Source of the DNA: Parabacteroides sp. PFB2-10
GTDB taxonomy: Bacteria; Bacteroidota; Bacteroidia; Bacteroidales; Tannerellaceae
Assembly (NCBI RefSeq): GCF_029893085.1
Contig: NZ_JARXWI010000003.1
Location: 1 to 64,000, forward strand
Direction: 5' to 3'
DNA: 64,000 bases
The notes beneath the pieces were generated by a model. The model made no database searches. It worked only from the letters and a program-made list of their open reading frames with translations, and had not been told where the DNA came from. Below, one piece after another: positions 24,792 to 36,030 of this stretch. The stretch's first letter is position 1, and every line of letters begins with the position of its first letter. The position numbers and the translations under genes were made by a program.

Positions 24792-27700
24792 TTAGTTTGC
24801 CTTGATTACTTTATGTGAAGAGATTTCGCCATCCACAATCACTGTTACCAGATAGATACCGGCGATTTGCGCCTGGCTATGCCATTCGACAACATGGTTG
24901 CCTTCACCGTAAGTCATCTTATCCCATTTGCGGATCAGACGTCCCGTCATATCGTTTACAATAATCTCTACCGCACCCGGTTGTTCCAGTGTGAAATCAA
25001 TATACAATACCGTTGTGAACGGATTCGGATAGAGAGAAATCGATTTACGCCCGGAGAAATCAAGCTCGAGAGGTTCGCTCAGAGAACCGGCCACGCGGTT
25101 CATACTGTAATCGAACTTCGTATTGGCCGTAGCAATTCGCTGCCCGTTGCGCTCTACCGCAAACCGTACAAGCCCCGGTTCATCGGATACGATATTGATA
25201 AAATGCAACTCATTGAGCTGACTGTGGGTCACTTCACTCATACCTCTCACCTCGTTATCTACCAAAGCAATCACACGGTCGCCACTACGCAGATCGAAGT
25301 CTTTATCGATAACCGCTGTCAGGGTCATGTTGTTAGCATGATCGTAGTTCTGATAGACAAAGTCGTTCGCAGCCAATCCGGCTTTGGTCGACAACGAACC
25401 GCTCACCGTTGGATAATGGAAGCTTACGTCATTGGAGGCCGTACGCAATAGCATATATCCCTTATAGGGCTCCAGGTAAGCGAGATTGCCAATCCAGGCA
25501 TAGCCATCATACATAGCAAAGCCCTCCTGTGATTTGATCACATCTCCCGACTGAGCCGGATAATCAGCCAATGCTTCGTCGACACTCATATTGGCGGCAG
25601 GCAGGTAACTGATATAGTTCCATCGGTTACTACCCTTTACGGCAATAGGTGTTGTCTTCGGATCTACCAAACGACCGTTTACACTCAATACTTGTGCAGC
25701 CGACGACTTAAGCATATAGAGCGAGGTATTATTGAATCCTCCGTTCTGGCTAAGCGTTCCCGCCCAGGCCTTTGCCGTCGTGGAATAAGAGTCGAAGTTG
25801 TTTCCGTCTTTGACAATATCCGAACTGTTCCATGTCGCGTTCTGTAATACATAGGTCACGTCATCCAAACGGTTGTTATTCACCTGGAAGGATATCCAGT
25901 TCCAACCCTGATTCAGTTTCATATTCTGGAATACCAGATCACTTGTATCGAATATCAATGGGTTTTCAGACGTTCCGGCTATGGTTTCATTGCGGAAGCG
26001 TACGCTTTGCGTGGTTGTTGCCGCATATGTCTTTCCGATGCTTGAATCCCAGATTCGGAACTCTATCTCGGTATCCGCATGTTCCTTATTGCCATAGACA
26101 GTCAGGAAGGCATACCAGGTATTTGTTTTCGACTGATAGGTATTGTTTACGACACCGACACATTTCCCGTCAATAAAGGCAGCTATCATATCTTCCTTAT
26201 CATTGGAGAAGACACCGTCGATGCGCAACTTACCGAATACCGACATATTTTGTTCGTAGTCGCCCGGGTTCACACGCCAGTCGGGCACGTCGCCACCCAC
26301 AATCAGATTCAAGGCTAACTGCTCGGATACGTTCTTGCTGTTCTTCATGTAAATGATTTCGCTGTAGCGGCCTACATTTACCCCTTCGTTGATCACAAAC
26401 TTGATCGTCTGCTTAGCCTTTGGCCCGACAGATCCGTTCATCGGCGAGGCAGTCAGCCATAACGGCAGATTCTCGATAGTGAAACGTTCGGTCATACCGC
26501 CTGTATTGACAATATCTACTTCGAATTCCAATGGAGCATATTCGTTTTTACGCAACGTAATCTCATCTTCATCCCATCTCAATAGATTCCTGTCGATATA
26601 AGCACTCCAGATGATTGGCGACAATATTTCGTTGCCAAACATATCCTGCACCGCCCTTACGGAGAAGGTAACGGTAGACTTTTCAATCACATCCATATCC
26701 TCTTCCAGATAGATGATCATTGATTTATCGCTTACCACATAACTATAAGCTATGTTTTCGATTGGTCCACGGTCTTTTATCGGAGCAGCCTGGGCAGTCT
26801 CTTTCGCATCGGTTGCGACACCCTGCTGGCCTTGCGCCTCGTCGTTAATTGCCTGGTTGGCTAAAGTGTATCTCAACGAGGTGATACCATCTACGGTTAT
26901 ATACTCCTCAAACGGGTAATAAGCAATCAATCCCATCTCGTCTCCGATAAGACGGACATTATTATTATTGACAAGAACATCTTCTGTCAACGCGCTATTC
27001 CAGAAACGCACCTCATCCAGGCGACCTTTAAAGCCCTTTAGGAGATTGGTTACCGTTGTATTATTCAATTCACGGATAGCCCCGATAGAGATTGCATCTG
27101 CGCTCATTCCTTCTATATCATTCGAACTGAATTGTGCGATCAATACACCATCAACAAAGGCTTCCATACGACGGGTAACGCGGTTGACGCTTATTGCTAT
27201 ATGGTGCCAGTTATTATCGCGGTAATCGGTCTTATCCTTGTTTTCAATGATAACTTCATGTGTATTACTTCGGAAGAGTAACTTTCCGTTTTCATTGAAT
27301 CCGAGGAAGAAGCGTTGTTTATTGTTAAGACCCGGCAGGTTGGCAGTCTGCTGCACCTCGTTGCTGATCAACGTGGTATTGCTCTGTCTGGGTTCGGCAT
27401 TAAACCAGAGTTCAATCGTATAATCCATTTCATCTCTCATCTCCACCGTAGGAATAGTGATGATTGCATTACCATCGAAAGAAGCGGCTCTGCTGTCCCG
27501 GGTACTCCACTCGGCATACAATGCACCGTTTGCTCCCATCGATTTGTCAAAGACCACATTGCCTTTACATTCCGACATCGGATAATAACCCAACAAATCA
27601 CTTTCGCTTCCTGAATAGATTTTCAACCGGTTGACTTGCAGTTCACCTGCCGTAAGTTGCCTGTTCCATACACGCAATTCATGTATCTTTCCGGCAAAAT

Positions 27701-30700
27701 AACCGCTACCCCGTACACTTCTTCCGAATTCAAAATGCCCAACAACATCGATCAGCCCGATAGGCCGGAAGGTAAGTACATTGGTTGAGTTATAGAAGAG
27801 AGCCACCGAGCCCGTTTTCGTTTCATAGACCATAGCGACATGAGCCCACTGTGTGCCCGGTTGGATCGGTAATGGATCACTGGTCACCGTCGTGCCGTTG
27901 TACTGTACTGTCAGACGATCATTGGCATCGAATCCGAAATCGAGCGCTTTGTTTTGCTTACCAAAGCTAAACAGCGTACCCGCGCCACTTCCGGTTGCCC
28001 GGTATACCCACATTTCTATCGTCAGGTCTTTATCCACCAGGTTACGTTCGACCTCCGTTGCCACATAATCATTGGTTCCGTCAAATACAACAGAAGCATT
28101 ATGTGTGGTGTTCGAACCGTTCTTGATGCCTTTCACTTGGAAGTTATTGCGTGTGAGAGCGCCTTCTTTAATCGCTTCATTAAATGTCAGCTGGATATTG
28201 CCTTCCGCATCGAGTATGCCATTGGCCGGTTGCGCACTACCAAAGAGCTTCGGACGCTCCGTATCTTTTGTCCCGGTAATGATAGTGGAAGAGGTAGGTA
28301 TCTCTTCACCCGCGTCATAACAATAGGTCACGGCACGCAATTGATAGCGTGAATCATAGCGTTCCATCGGCAGGCTATATTCAATTCTCGCTTTTGTCCG
28401 ATCGAAGAACGACTCTGTTCTTTCGTTTAACACATTCGCTGAGTCGGCATGGAAGGAATGCATGATCTGCCATTGCGACTCGTCTTCCTGTTTCATCTGA
28501 AGCTCAATACGCAATAGAGACATATTGTTGGGGTCATACCCATCGAGGATCACCGGTAAACGATAAACGCCATCCAAGTATTCTGACTGTGTATTGACAA
28601 CAAAGTTTTCCAGCGGAACGTGTATGTTTATATCCGAACATCCGGCGATGAAATAGGCCGATATAGTAATCGTATCCCCTATCGTTTCCTGGAATCCGGT
28701 CGGATCATACTGGCATTGGGAGCGCAGCACCAACTTGAGATCCTTATAGGCAACGGAGTCAGCCCCCGCACGTACTTCCAGTGTTTTCTGCACCGGTTCG
28801 CCATAAGGAACCAGGAAGGTACGCCCTGTATTTGTGAACGCCTGTCCGTCTATCGATAATTTCGCTCCATTGGGGTTGGTTCCGTCAACTACCTGCAGCG
28901 TATAATAGGAGTCCTCTTGCGCATAAGACTGATTTTCCAACGTCAGTCGGAATACAGCCGGGCGTGTCAGCGGCACATTGGCCACCGTGGTCGGTTCAAC
29001 TTTCAGTATAGGTACTTCCAACTGTATGGTCGCCTCATCCAAAAGCGTTCCCGGTTGGTAGTATTTCGTCAAACGTGCCCCTTCATACGGACAGGAAGTT
29101 ACACCTCCTCTTGTACGATACACAAAAGGTCCCTTAAGCATCTCATCCAGTCCTTCGCTTCCTGTACTTTCGTAATTCATCGTTTCACTGGCTTCATAGT
29201 AGACATCTACCGAGAGATAATCATCGTCACCCTCTTCCGAAAGAACGAAGCCCTCTAAGCGGGTGTTCTCTTCTGACTCGGAGGATTCTTCCATTTCCTG
29301 TTCATAGCCACCTTCCTGGAAAGTGGTTTTGAAGCCAAAACCGTTAAACAGGAAGCCCAATTCCACAACTGCAGCTGCCCCTACAAAATATTCATATTCA
29401 TAGGTGGTTGCCGTTTCGTAAGCATATTCCTCGGAGTATTCGATCTGCGAACCGGCATGGAAGCTATAATTATTATGCAGCCTATTGGCATTCAGTTTAG
29501 CTTTTTCATTTTGTGCCAACAGACTATACCAGTTATTAATCGACTGGTTCAGCGCAAAAATGGTATCTGTTTTTTCTGATTCCGGCATATTCTCCGGGAA
29601 ATAGATCTTATAGCTCGGTCCATCCGCACGGAATACAGCACCATTCGACTTCGCTCCAAACGCCGCGTCATCATTATTGCTGCAACCGAAATAAGGATCA
29701 TCCAGGTCCAATTTAGAGACATAGACAGCCTCATTATTGGCATTCGCATACGCCTGCACAACGGCTGCATTTGTCCATTCCTCGCCATAATGCAGGAAAT
29801 TGTTCTTCAAGTCTACCAAATCAGGTATCAACTTGTTTTCTATGTGAATCTGCGGATGAGCAAAAAGCGTATTGAACTGAACATCCGTATTGTACGACTT
29901 TCTTTTAACTAATTTATACTTATTATCGTAAGAGGTGGCAATTATTTCATCTCCATCCTTCGCGGCATCCGAGTTGACGTCCATTATCAGGAGTATCTCG
30001 CATACGCCATAGACGATATTCGTGGAATTACCAATCAATACATCCCCGTCACGTCCGACATACATCGGATCACTGCTTGTTTCAAAACGGGTCACCAGGG
30101 TAGATCGTTTGGTGGTCGAATTCCCATCGAAGTGTGATTTTTCATGAGAAACAATACCTCCTATCGAGTTATCCGTTTTAATTTCCGTCACCTGCATAAA
30201 GAAAGGAGTACCGACGGCCGCTTTATAGTCTGCTCCCATCACCGCCCTGATATCTTCTTCTCCGGACTGTTTCACTCCCTCTTTTTGGGTCGTAGTGGAG
30301 GTGATAACCGATCCCTTCTCCAGGTAAGCATAACTATTAGATCCCGGCGGGTCACGCAATACGGTAATCAACTGATTGGGTCCATTGGTCACAAAGTTAT
30401 TCCCCATGGATTGCGAACCGATAATATAGGCGTTCATCGTTTCTGTTTTGCCTTCAAACGTCCATTTATCAATCTGGTTGTTAGAAAGCTTTATCTCTGC
30501 CGAGAAATCCTTGGTGCCATTTGCACCCGTATCCGGTTCTCCGGCATCGAATACATAAAGCGCGGAACCGGTTTTGTCCAACGGAATATTTATATTCACA
30601 GATCCGCTTATAGCCAGTTTATTGGTAATCTGCAGAGTTCCATCCACCGAGGGCACCTTATCCCACTCTTTCGGATCGGTCGATCCATTATAACGATAGG

Positions 30701-33700
30701 CTTCAAAAGCCTGCGCCATATAGGCATAGCGATTCCCTTGCAGATAAACCGGAATACCAATGCCATTTCTCTGGAAAGTGTAGTTCCCGTTGCTATAGGT
30801 CGGAATGGTATACGAATCACCCAGCGGGTTGGAGAACTCGACCTCCGCTTCACCCATATAGGCCACACGGCTGCCGGAAGCATCTATCTGGAAAAAGTCG
30901 ATCTCGGTCGGTACCCGTTTGATAAAGGATTTCTTATGATGATAAAACACCGTATCATTGTAATTGGTATAGCTGACTCTGTTCTTATCGTCCGTCACGG
31001 AGTCGACATAGGCATAGGCTTCTGCCATTTCATTCACGCTGCTTTGCAAGTCGAGCACCTCTAATACCGAAGCACTATAATTCATCACATTTTCATGTCC
31101 GACAGCATAGACGGAATCGATATTGAAACGGTAAGGAATCAGGTCAACACAATATTCACCTGTCGTCTCATCCGGATAAATATGAATAGCCTTTTGAGAA
31201 TAAACCACCTTCGTCCGGGCAGGCACGTACTTGCCATTTGCCTTCTCTTCCTGTTTGTTGGATGGAACAAGATGCTCCACATAGACGGTTTGCGGATCAG
31301 GGGGATTCTTCCCTCCAAAGCTGGCCAGTATATTATAATCTCTACTGCTTAGTTTGATAAACGGAGCATCCCCCAGGTTATTCTTCGACAACGAATGGCC
31401 TACAGGCAACGCTTCCTGCACAGCTCCTCCGGCCACACGCCCGATCAGACGTACCTTGGTCGAATCCCATAACTGTATAGTAGCCCGGTTCTCCTGGTAG
31501 TCAATATCCTCGTTAGTAGCCGGATCCAATATTCTACCGCCCGCCTTAAAGACATGTCCCGCTTTTTCTACAACAACGGTATGCACGCCTACCGGCACAG
31601 AGATAGAGAATTCACCCTTGGCATTTGATTTGGCCAAACCGCCTTTGCCATCATCGACTAAAAGACCATCGATCCTGAAGTTCACATCCGCTACAGGCAC
31701 CTCGGTATTTTCATACTGAATGATACCCGATACAATAAAGGATGACTTATCGGTAAAGGTAGCTTCTGCCGAAGGATTCTGAGGACTCAGATTTCGGGTA
31801 ATATCCGTCGGAGAGAAACGATGGTCTCCCATTTTCGGGATAATCCGATACTGTGTACCATTGGCGATATAGGGCACGCCATTTATAAAATAATAGCCAC
31901 TATGATCGGTGATACCTTTCAATCCGAGGTCGGCAGGAAGAATTGTAGATCTCAGTCCATTATAGGTACCTCCTATCGTCCCATGGTTCTCATTGTACTT
32001 GGTCTTCACAAAAGAGAGATCATAGAAGGCATCTTCCATCTGCTCATCAAAGCGATAATAGGCAATCAGCTCTTTCTCATCGCCCACCAGCAGGCGCGAA
32101 TAGTCACGCTTGATCTCACTGGTCGGCAACGCTCTGTTCCATAAACGCACCTCATCTATATAGCCGATAAAACGCTTCTTCTCGCCGCTACTTCCTATGA
32201 AGAAAGCGGAATCGGGCTTCGCCGTCAGTGAAGAGGTAATGGTTTTGGAGGCAACCGATTGCCCGTTGACATACAGATAAAGTAGCGATCCGCTTTTAAC
32301 AGCCGATACATGATAGAATGTTTTCGCCACTAAGGATGTATTGCTGGCCGTTACTATATTTCCTTCACCGCTCCCAGCCTTGAAGAATAGATTTCCTGAT
32401 CCGTTAAAACCCACCTCATATTGCGTGGAGTAGAACAGCGACTGGTTCAGCGGTTTATCTCCGTCATACCTGAACCAGGCTTGGAAGGTCAGACTGTCAT
32501 TCGACATCTTTGTACGCAGATCTTTTACCGACAATAGGGTTTTATCGTTCAATTTCATACTATGCCCCAGGTCGATATTGTTTGCCTCGAGCATAATTTC
32601 AACCCCTTCCACAGGCTGATCGTTCTCGTAAGTCACCTTCCCGAATATTTCACCAGTGGGCGTCCGGAAACCGATATCCGACATCACACCTGTGGCTGTC
32701 GGTTTATTATCGCATTGGATAATTCCGGTAATGATATAGGTATAATACACCCCGGCAATCCCTTTCGAGTCGTCCCAGGAATAGGTGTCATATATGGTTG
32801 CCCCAACAACATCCACACGCGTCGTGTCTGTTGTTCCATATTCCACACGCCGAACCACAAATTCATCAAACGATCCTTCTGTTGTCCACTGAAGAACCAC
32901 CCTGTCCGAAAAATAGCCTTTCGATGCGCTGAATTGCGTAATAATTCCTAAATCCTGGATTAACGCCGGTTTATCCCCTTTCACCGGACCCGCCGGCTTA
33001 AAGTCACTTACACCCGGAATAATCTCAAAGGTATAGGTATACGCATTACAGGAGGCCAACGGTTCATCGATATAGACACCGCTATTGATCTTATCCACAT
33101 CCCTGACCAAGATAGTCTCCGGTGAGCTACTTGTGGTAGTATTCGTTTTCTTGATCTCTAAATAGGATCCCGAACTCCAATAGCCATCGGTCAGTTGATA
33201 AGATATTTTCGCACCGTTCCCCTGCAGAGCTACTTTTACACTACCCTCTTTTATCGCTTTATGAGCCACCTGTCCGCCAGTTAGATTCACCTTGACGGTT
33301 CGGTAGGCAGGCCAATAATCTTCCACCGTCGAGCTCGCACCCCAACCAGAGCGTGTTCGTAATACCCTGTAGTAGAAGGCAGAATTATGTGATATATCCG
33401 CTACATTATCAACAAGGGTATATTTCGTGGAATCTTTATGGAAATTAATTCTATATGTTTTATCGATTCCGTTGAACTCGGCATTAAGAGAACGTTCCAA
33501 CACAAATTCCCCGCCATCTATAAAGATGCCACTGGGAAGTTCGGTTCTATCGACCGTCCATTCCAAAGCAATATTTCCGGTTGTACTACTATAAGTTCCT
33601 TTCAAACTACCTTGTTCTGCCTGATGGAAAGCAGGAACCGGTACGTTATGAGTCGCAGCCACACACTGTAACGGCCCGTATTGTGCTGAAATCCCCTGCA

Positions 33701-34664
33701 CCCAGTAATAGGAAACAGCATGCGTAGACGACTTTGTAAAATTGCCGGCATTCAGCGTTTTCGTAATAGGCGTTTCTACTGTTGTAGAAGTATTCAGATC
33801 GGTTATTGTACTTCCTCCATCTACACTAACTCTCCCGATATAAGTTGGTTTGTTGGTCAACTTGGACATTAGTTGAACGGCCAAAGGTGTTGCGCCCGGG
33901 CTAAATGAAGAGGTTAGACTCAATGAGGCATTCGAAATACCGGTAATAGCCCGAGAACCGATCGATTGAGTATACGTATTACTTCTTGTACCTAATCCTC
34001 CTGCTGCTACTATCTGTGTACTTTCAATACTCATATGATAGCTCTGAGTATTGAATGTACTCGGGTAATACCGTACATAGAGATAGGCTACACTATGTGT
34101 CCCGTTCGAAACCCACTCTCCATCATTATCATGCCTTTCACTCTTCGCTTTATAAGAGGCTTTTGCCCATGTACCATCCGGTGTATTAACGAACTGCCAG
34201 CTTCCCGTCTCAGATGTGCTATTTCCAGTATAGGTTAGTATCTGAACTCTTCCGCTGTTTTTATTCATCGTTTTTATCTTGTATTCATAAAAATCATGAC
34301 CATTTTCACCTCCATGCGGTCCTTCGTCCGCAGCGAAATAAAAAATAACTGTCCCACTTGTACTACCTAAGGAGATATAAGAATCATCATCCGCCTTATC
34401 ATCCTCTCCATGAGATGAATAGATCGGAATCTTTAGGGTAATATACCCCAATTCGTTATTAACATTCTCAATAGAAGCTTCAAAATCTTTTCCTACTCTC
34501 GGTCCTATTGCCCACCCCTGGGGCATCCCCAGCAGCATAAGCAGCAATATCAATCCTAACAGCTTCCACCATTTTCGTTTTTGGTGGTAACCATCACACA
34601 CTTTATGGAGGGTACGCATACATCCTCCACCCCTTCTTTTGAAAAAATGGTTAACTTGTTCCAT
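24792..34664 (-). CDS. Giant LamG-domain cell-surface protein with T9SS sorting tail
   Basis: This 3290-residue protein begins with a long, positively charged signal region (hydrophobic core near residues 34-52; an ATG at residue 16 is an alternative start). It has three LamG/concanavalin-like domains (about 695-905, 2190-2388 and 2390-2592, each with a F.G.IDEVR.WN-like signature), fibronectin- and carboxypeptidase-like beta-sandwich stretches (for example about 675-695 and 980-1070), and the module shared with the neighbouring lipoprotein (about 2795-2910). The C-terminus is a type A T9SS sorting domain (about 3205-3290, with SLYPNPF and GIYLVTV). It is expected to be secreted through the Por/T9SS machinery and attached to the surface. 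Glycan or host-matrix binding is plausible but unproven. It heads a three-gene unit. Confidence 0.85.
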   Translation of the reverse strand: MEQVNHFFKRRGGGCMRTLHKVCDGYHQKRKWWKLLGLILLLMLLGMPQGWAIGPRVGKDFEASIENVNNELGYITLKIPIYSSHGEDDKADDDSYISLGSTSGTVIFYFAADEGPHGGENGHDFYEYKIKTMNKNSGRVQILTYTGNSTSETGSWQFVNTPDGTWAKASYKAKSERHDNDGEWVSNGTHSVAYLYVRYYPSTFNTQSYHMSIESTQIVAAGGLGTRSNTYTQSIGSRAITGISNASLSLTSSFSPGATPLAVQLMSKLTNKPTYIGRVSVDGGSTITDLNTSTTVETPITKTLNAGNFTKSSTHAVSYYWVQGISAQYGPLQCVAATHNVPVPAFHQAEQGSLKGTYSSTTGNIALEWTVDRTELPSGIFIDGGEFVLERSLNAEFNGIDKTYRINFHKDSTKYTLVDNVADISHNSAFYYRVLRTRSGWGASSTVEDYWPAYRTVKVNLTGGQVAHKAIKEGSVKVALQGNGAKISYQLTDGYWSSGSYLEIKKTNTTTSSSPETILVRDVDKINSGVYIDEPLASCNAYTYTFEIIPGVSDFKPAGPVKGDKPALIQDLGIITQFSASKGYFSDRVVLQWTTEGSFDEFVVRRVEYGTTDTTRVDVVGATIYDTYSWDDSKGIAGVYYTYIITGIIQCDNKPTATGVMSDIGFRTPTGEIFGKVTYENDQPVEGVEIMLEANNIDLGHSMKLNDKTLLSVKDLRTKMSNDSLTFQAWFRYDGDKPLNQSLFYSTQYEVGFNGSGNLFFKAGSGEGNIVTASNTSLVAKTFYHVSAVKSGSLLYLYVNGQSVASKTITSSLTAKPDSAFFIGSSGEKKRFIGYIDEVRLWNRALPTSEIKRDYSRLLVGDEKELIAYYRFDEQMEDAFYDLSFVKTKYNENHGTIGGTYNGLRSTILPADLGLKGITDHSGYYFINGVPYIANGTQYRIIPKMGDHRFSPTDITRNLSPQNPSAEATFTDKSSFIVSGIIQYENTEVPVADVNFRIDGLLVDDGKGGLAKSNAKGEFSISVPVGVHTVVVEKAGHVFKAGGRILDPATNEDIDYQENRATIQLWDSTKVRLIGRVAGGAVQEALPVGHSLSKNNLGDAPFIKLSSRDYNILASFGGKNPPDPQTVYVEHLVPSNKQEEKANGKYVPARTKVVYSQKAIHIYPDETTGEYCVDLIPYRFNIDSVYAVGHENVMNYSASVLEVLDLQSSVNEMAEAYAYVDSVTDDKNRVSYTNYNDTVFYHHKKSFIKRVPTEIDFFQIDASGSRVAYMGEAEVEFSNPLGDSYTIPTYSNGNYTFQRNGIGIPVYLQGNRYAYMAQAFEAYRYNGSTDPKEWDKVPSVDGTLQITNKLAISGSVNINIPLDKTGSALYVFDAGEPDTGANGTKDFSAEIKLSNNQIDKWTFEGKTETMNAYIIGSQSMGNNFVTNGPNQLITVLRDPPGSNSYAYLEKGSVITSTTTQKEGVKQSGEEDIRAVMGADYKAAVGTPFFMQVTEIKTDNSIGGIVSHEKSHFDGNSTTKRSTLVTRFETSSDPMYVGRDGDVLIGNSTNIVYGVCEILLIMDVNSDAAKDGDEIIATSYDNKYKLVKRKSYNTDVQFNTLFAHPQIHIENKLIPDLVDLKNNFLHYGEEWTNAAVVQAYANANNEAVYVSKLDLDDPYFGCSNNDDAAFGAKSNGAVFRADGPSYKIYFPENMPESEKTDTIFALNQSINNWYSLLAQNEKAKLNANRLHNNYSFHAGSQIEYSEEYAYETATTYEYEYFVGAAAVVELGFLFNGFGFKTTFQEGGYEQEMEESSESEENTRLEGFVLSEEGDDDYLSVDVYYEASETMNYESTGSEGLDEMLKGPFVYRTRGGVTSCPYEGARLTKYYQPGTLLDEATIQLEVPILKVEPTTVANVPLTRPAVFRLTLENQSYAQEDSYYTLQVVDGTNPNGAKLSIDGQAFTNTGRTFLVPYGEPVQKTLEVRAGADSVAYKDLKLVLRSQCQYDPTGFQETIGDTITISAYFIAGCSDINIHVPLENFVVNTQSEYLDGVYRLPVILDGYDPNNMSLLRIELQMKQEDESQWQIMHSFHADSANVLNERTESFFDRTKARIEYSLPMERYDSRYQLRAVTYCYDAGEEIPTSSTIITGTKDTERPKLFGSAQPANGILDAEGNIQLTFNEAIKEGALTRNNFQVKGIKNGSNTTHNASVVFDGTNDYVATEVERNLVDKDLTIEMWVYRATGSGAGTLFSFGKQNKALDFGFDANDRLTVQYNGTTVTSDPLPIQPGTQWAHVAMVYETKTGSVALFYNSTNVLTFRPIGLIDVVGHFEFGRSVRGSGYFAGKIHELRVWNRQLTAGELQVNRLKIYSGSESDLLGYYPMSECKGNVVFDKSMGANGALYAEWSTRDSRAASFDGNAIITIPTVEMRDEMDYTIELWFNAEPRQSNTTLISNEVQQTANLPGLNNKQRFFLGFNENGKLLFRSNTHEVIIENKDKTDYRDNNWHHIAISVNRVTRRMEAFVDGVLIAQFSSNDIEGMSADAISIGAIRELNNTTVTNLLKGFKGRLDEVRFWNSALTEDVLVNNNNVRLIGDEMGLIAYYPFEEYITVDGITSLRYTLANQAINDEAQGQQGVATDAKETAQAAPIKDRGPIENIAYSYVVSDKSMIIYLEEDMDVIEKSTVTFSVRAVQDMFGNEILSPIIWSAYIDRNLLRWDEDEITLRKNEYAPLEFEVDIVNTGGMTERFTIENLPLWLTASPMNGSVGPKAKQTIKFVINEGVNVGRYSEIIYMKNSKNVSEQLALNLIVGGDVPDWRVNPGDYEQNMSVFGKLRIDGVFSNDKEDMIAAFIDGKCVGVVNNTYQSKTNTWYAFLTVYGNKEHADTEIEFRIWDSSIGKTYAATTTQSVRFRNETIAGTSENPLIFDTSDLVFQNMKLNQGWNWISFQVNNNRLDDVTYVLQNATWNSSDIVKDGNNFDSYSTTAKAWAGTLSQNGGFNNTSLYMLKSSAAQVLSVNGRLVDPKTTPIAVKGSNRWNYISYLPAANMSVDEALADYPAQSGDVIKSQEGFAMYDGYAWIGNLAYLEPYKGYMLLRTASNDVSFHYPTVSGSLSTKAGLAANDFVYQNYDHANNMTLTAVIDKDFDLRSGDRVIALVDNEVRGMSEVTHSQLNELHFINIVSDEPGLVRFAVERNGQRIATANTKFDYSMNRVAGSLSEPLELDFSGRKSISLYPNPFTTVLYIDFTLEQPGAVEIIVNDMTGRLIRKWDKMTYGEGNHVVEWHSQAQIAGIYLVTVIVDGEISSHKVIKAN

Positions 34665-35043
34665 ACATTGATTAATTAATAGTTAGTATTCTATTTTTTG
34701 TAACAGTCAGTATTATATTAGGTCGTGTTCTTCGCTGAAAATCATTCTTCCAGTATGTGTGTTTTCTCATGCACTATCTTACACACAATTATTTTAGCCG
34801 AAATCTTACCAAATAAAAGAGAAAACAAAGAAATAAATGTTACAAATCACGATTTGTAACATAATTTTTTTGAAAAAACTACGAATTGATAGTTTTACCC
34901 CTGTTTTTGGTTTTAATCTATCACAAAACAGCAAACAATCGAGACATTGCTTTACATTTCATTTCGCTTACTAAACGAAGCGAAAAAAGGAATGATGTCT
35001 GGATGGTGTCTTTCTTGAAAAGGCATGAGGTAAGCAATGTCTA
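34665..35043. other. AT-rich intergenic region without a recognisable gene
   Basis: This gap separates the giant gene start from the 3' end of the RarD-like gene. It is AT-rich. The only structure I see is a perfect 8-bp hairpin, TTTCGCTT / AAGCGAAA, at 34962-34985, without a T run in the direction of the RarD-like gene. I find no convincing -7 box for the giant gene. Confidence 0.5.
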
Positions 35044-35973
35044 TCACTTGGCTATTCTCACCTTTTTGCCTTTTAGGATACTGATAGTATAACAGATCAG
35101 CCCGGCCCACACAAAGGCAAAACAAATAACATATTCTACACCAAAGGTTTCACCGTAGACAAATATGCCAAGAAGCAGTTGAAGCGTCGGGTTCAGGTAT
35201 TGAATAAAACCCATGGTCGATAAAGGGATTGCCTGTGCAGATTTCCCAAACCAAAAGAGCGGAATCGCCGTAACCAGGCCGCCTAATATTAACAAGATGC
35301 TTGTGACAGCAGACGTAGGAAAGAAAGATATGGCCATAGCACTCTCCGCCGTATAGAATAAAAAGGCCAAAGCAAACGGGAAAACCATCATTGTCTCTAT
35401 CGTTAATGCAGGCATCGATTCGAGATTCGCTTTCTTTTTCAGCAATCCATACAAACCGAACGAAACAGCAAGCAAGAGCGATATCCAGGGAAACTGGCCA
35501 TAGCTGACGGTGAAATAGACCACTCCGATAAGCGCCAGTACAACCGCTATTTTCTGCATCGTCGCCAGCCGTTCTTTCAGAAATACATATCCCAGAAACA
35601 CATTCACCAACGGATTGATGTAATAGCCCAAACCTGCTTCAACAATATGATCGCTCGCCACCGCATAGATGTATATGCCCCAGTTGATACTGATCAGGCA
35701 CCCTGCCAACCCTAATCGTAACAAAAGTCGCGGCTGCTTCACATAATCGATAAACGTTTGCCGGTTGGTGAGCAATACCCAGATAAGAAGAAAAACAAAC
35801 GACCATACAATACGATGAGCTAATACATTGACCGCCGGTACACCCGTTATTGCTTTCCAAAAAACCGGAAAAAGACCCCAGGCAATATAAGCCCCCAAGG
35901 CATACACAATTCCCTGATTATAGCTTAACTTCTTGTGATTGGAACCGCCGTCGGCTTTATGTTTATATTTCAT
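35044..35973 (-). CDS. rarD: RarD-like EamA-family transporter
   Basis: This 309-residue inner-membrane protein has ten predicted membrane segments and the RarD signature at its N-terminus (GIVYALGAYIAWGLFPVFWKAI), followed by HRIVWSF and QYLNPTLQLLLG near the end. It belongs to the drug/metabolite transporter superfamily; the substrate is not known. A longer frame begins at 36042, but a -7 box lies at 36023-36030, so I place the start at the ATG at 35971-35973. It stands alone between the surface-protein genes and HTCS-2, with no visible link to either. Confidence 0.9.
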   Translation of the reverse strand: MKYKHKADGGSNHKKLSYNQGIVYALGAYIAWGLFPVFWKAITGVPAVNVLAHRIVWSFVFLLIWVLLTNRQTFIDYVKQPRLLLRLGLAGCLISINWGIYIYAVASDHIVEAGLGYYINPLVNVFLGYVFLKERLATMQKIAVVLALIGVVYFTVSYGQFPWISLLLAVSFGLYGLLKKKANLESMPALTIETMMVFPFALAFLFYTAESAMAISFFPTSAVTSILLILGGLVTAIPLFWFGKSAQAIPLSTMGFIQYLNPTLQLLLGIFVYGETFGVEYVICFAFVWAGLICYTISILKGKKVRIAK

Positions 35974-36022
35974 GCTCGCAATTTGTCTTTTAAAATCCTT
36001 CTCTGTTCGTAATAAACCGGAA

Positions 36023-36030
36023 CAAAGATA
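36023..36030 (-). promoter_or_regulatory. -7 box for the rarD-like gene
   Basis: TATCTTTG on minus, 49 bases upstream of the chosen ATG. It excludes the longer reading frame that begins at 36042. Confidence 0.6.

Noticed and set aside
30144-31064. 306-codon frame antisense to the giant surface protein
   Set aside because: It has no domain, signal or promoter and mirrors codons of the real gene on the other strand.
34962-34985. Terminator of the rarD-like gene
   Set aside because: The 8-bp hairpin is perfect, but no T run follows in the direction of transcription, so it is mentioned only as a structure in the gap.
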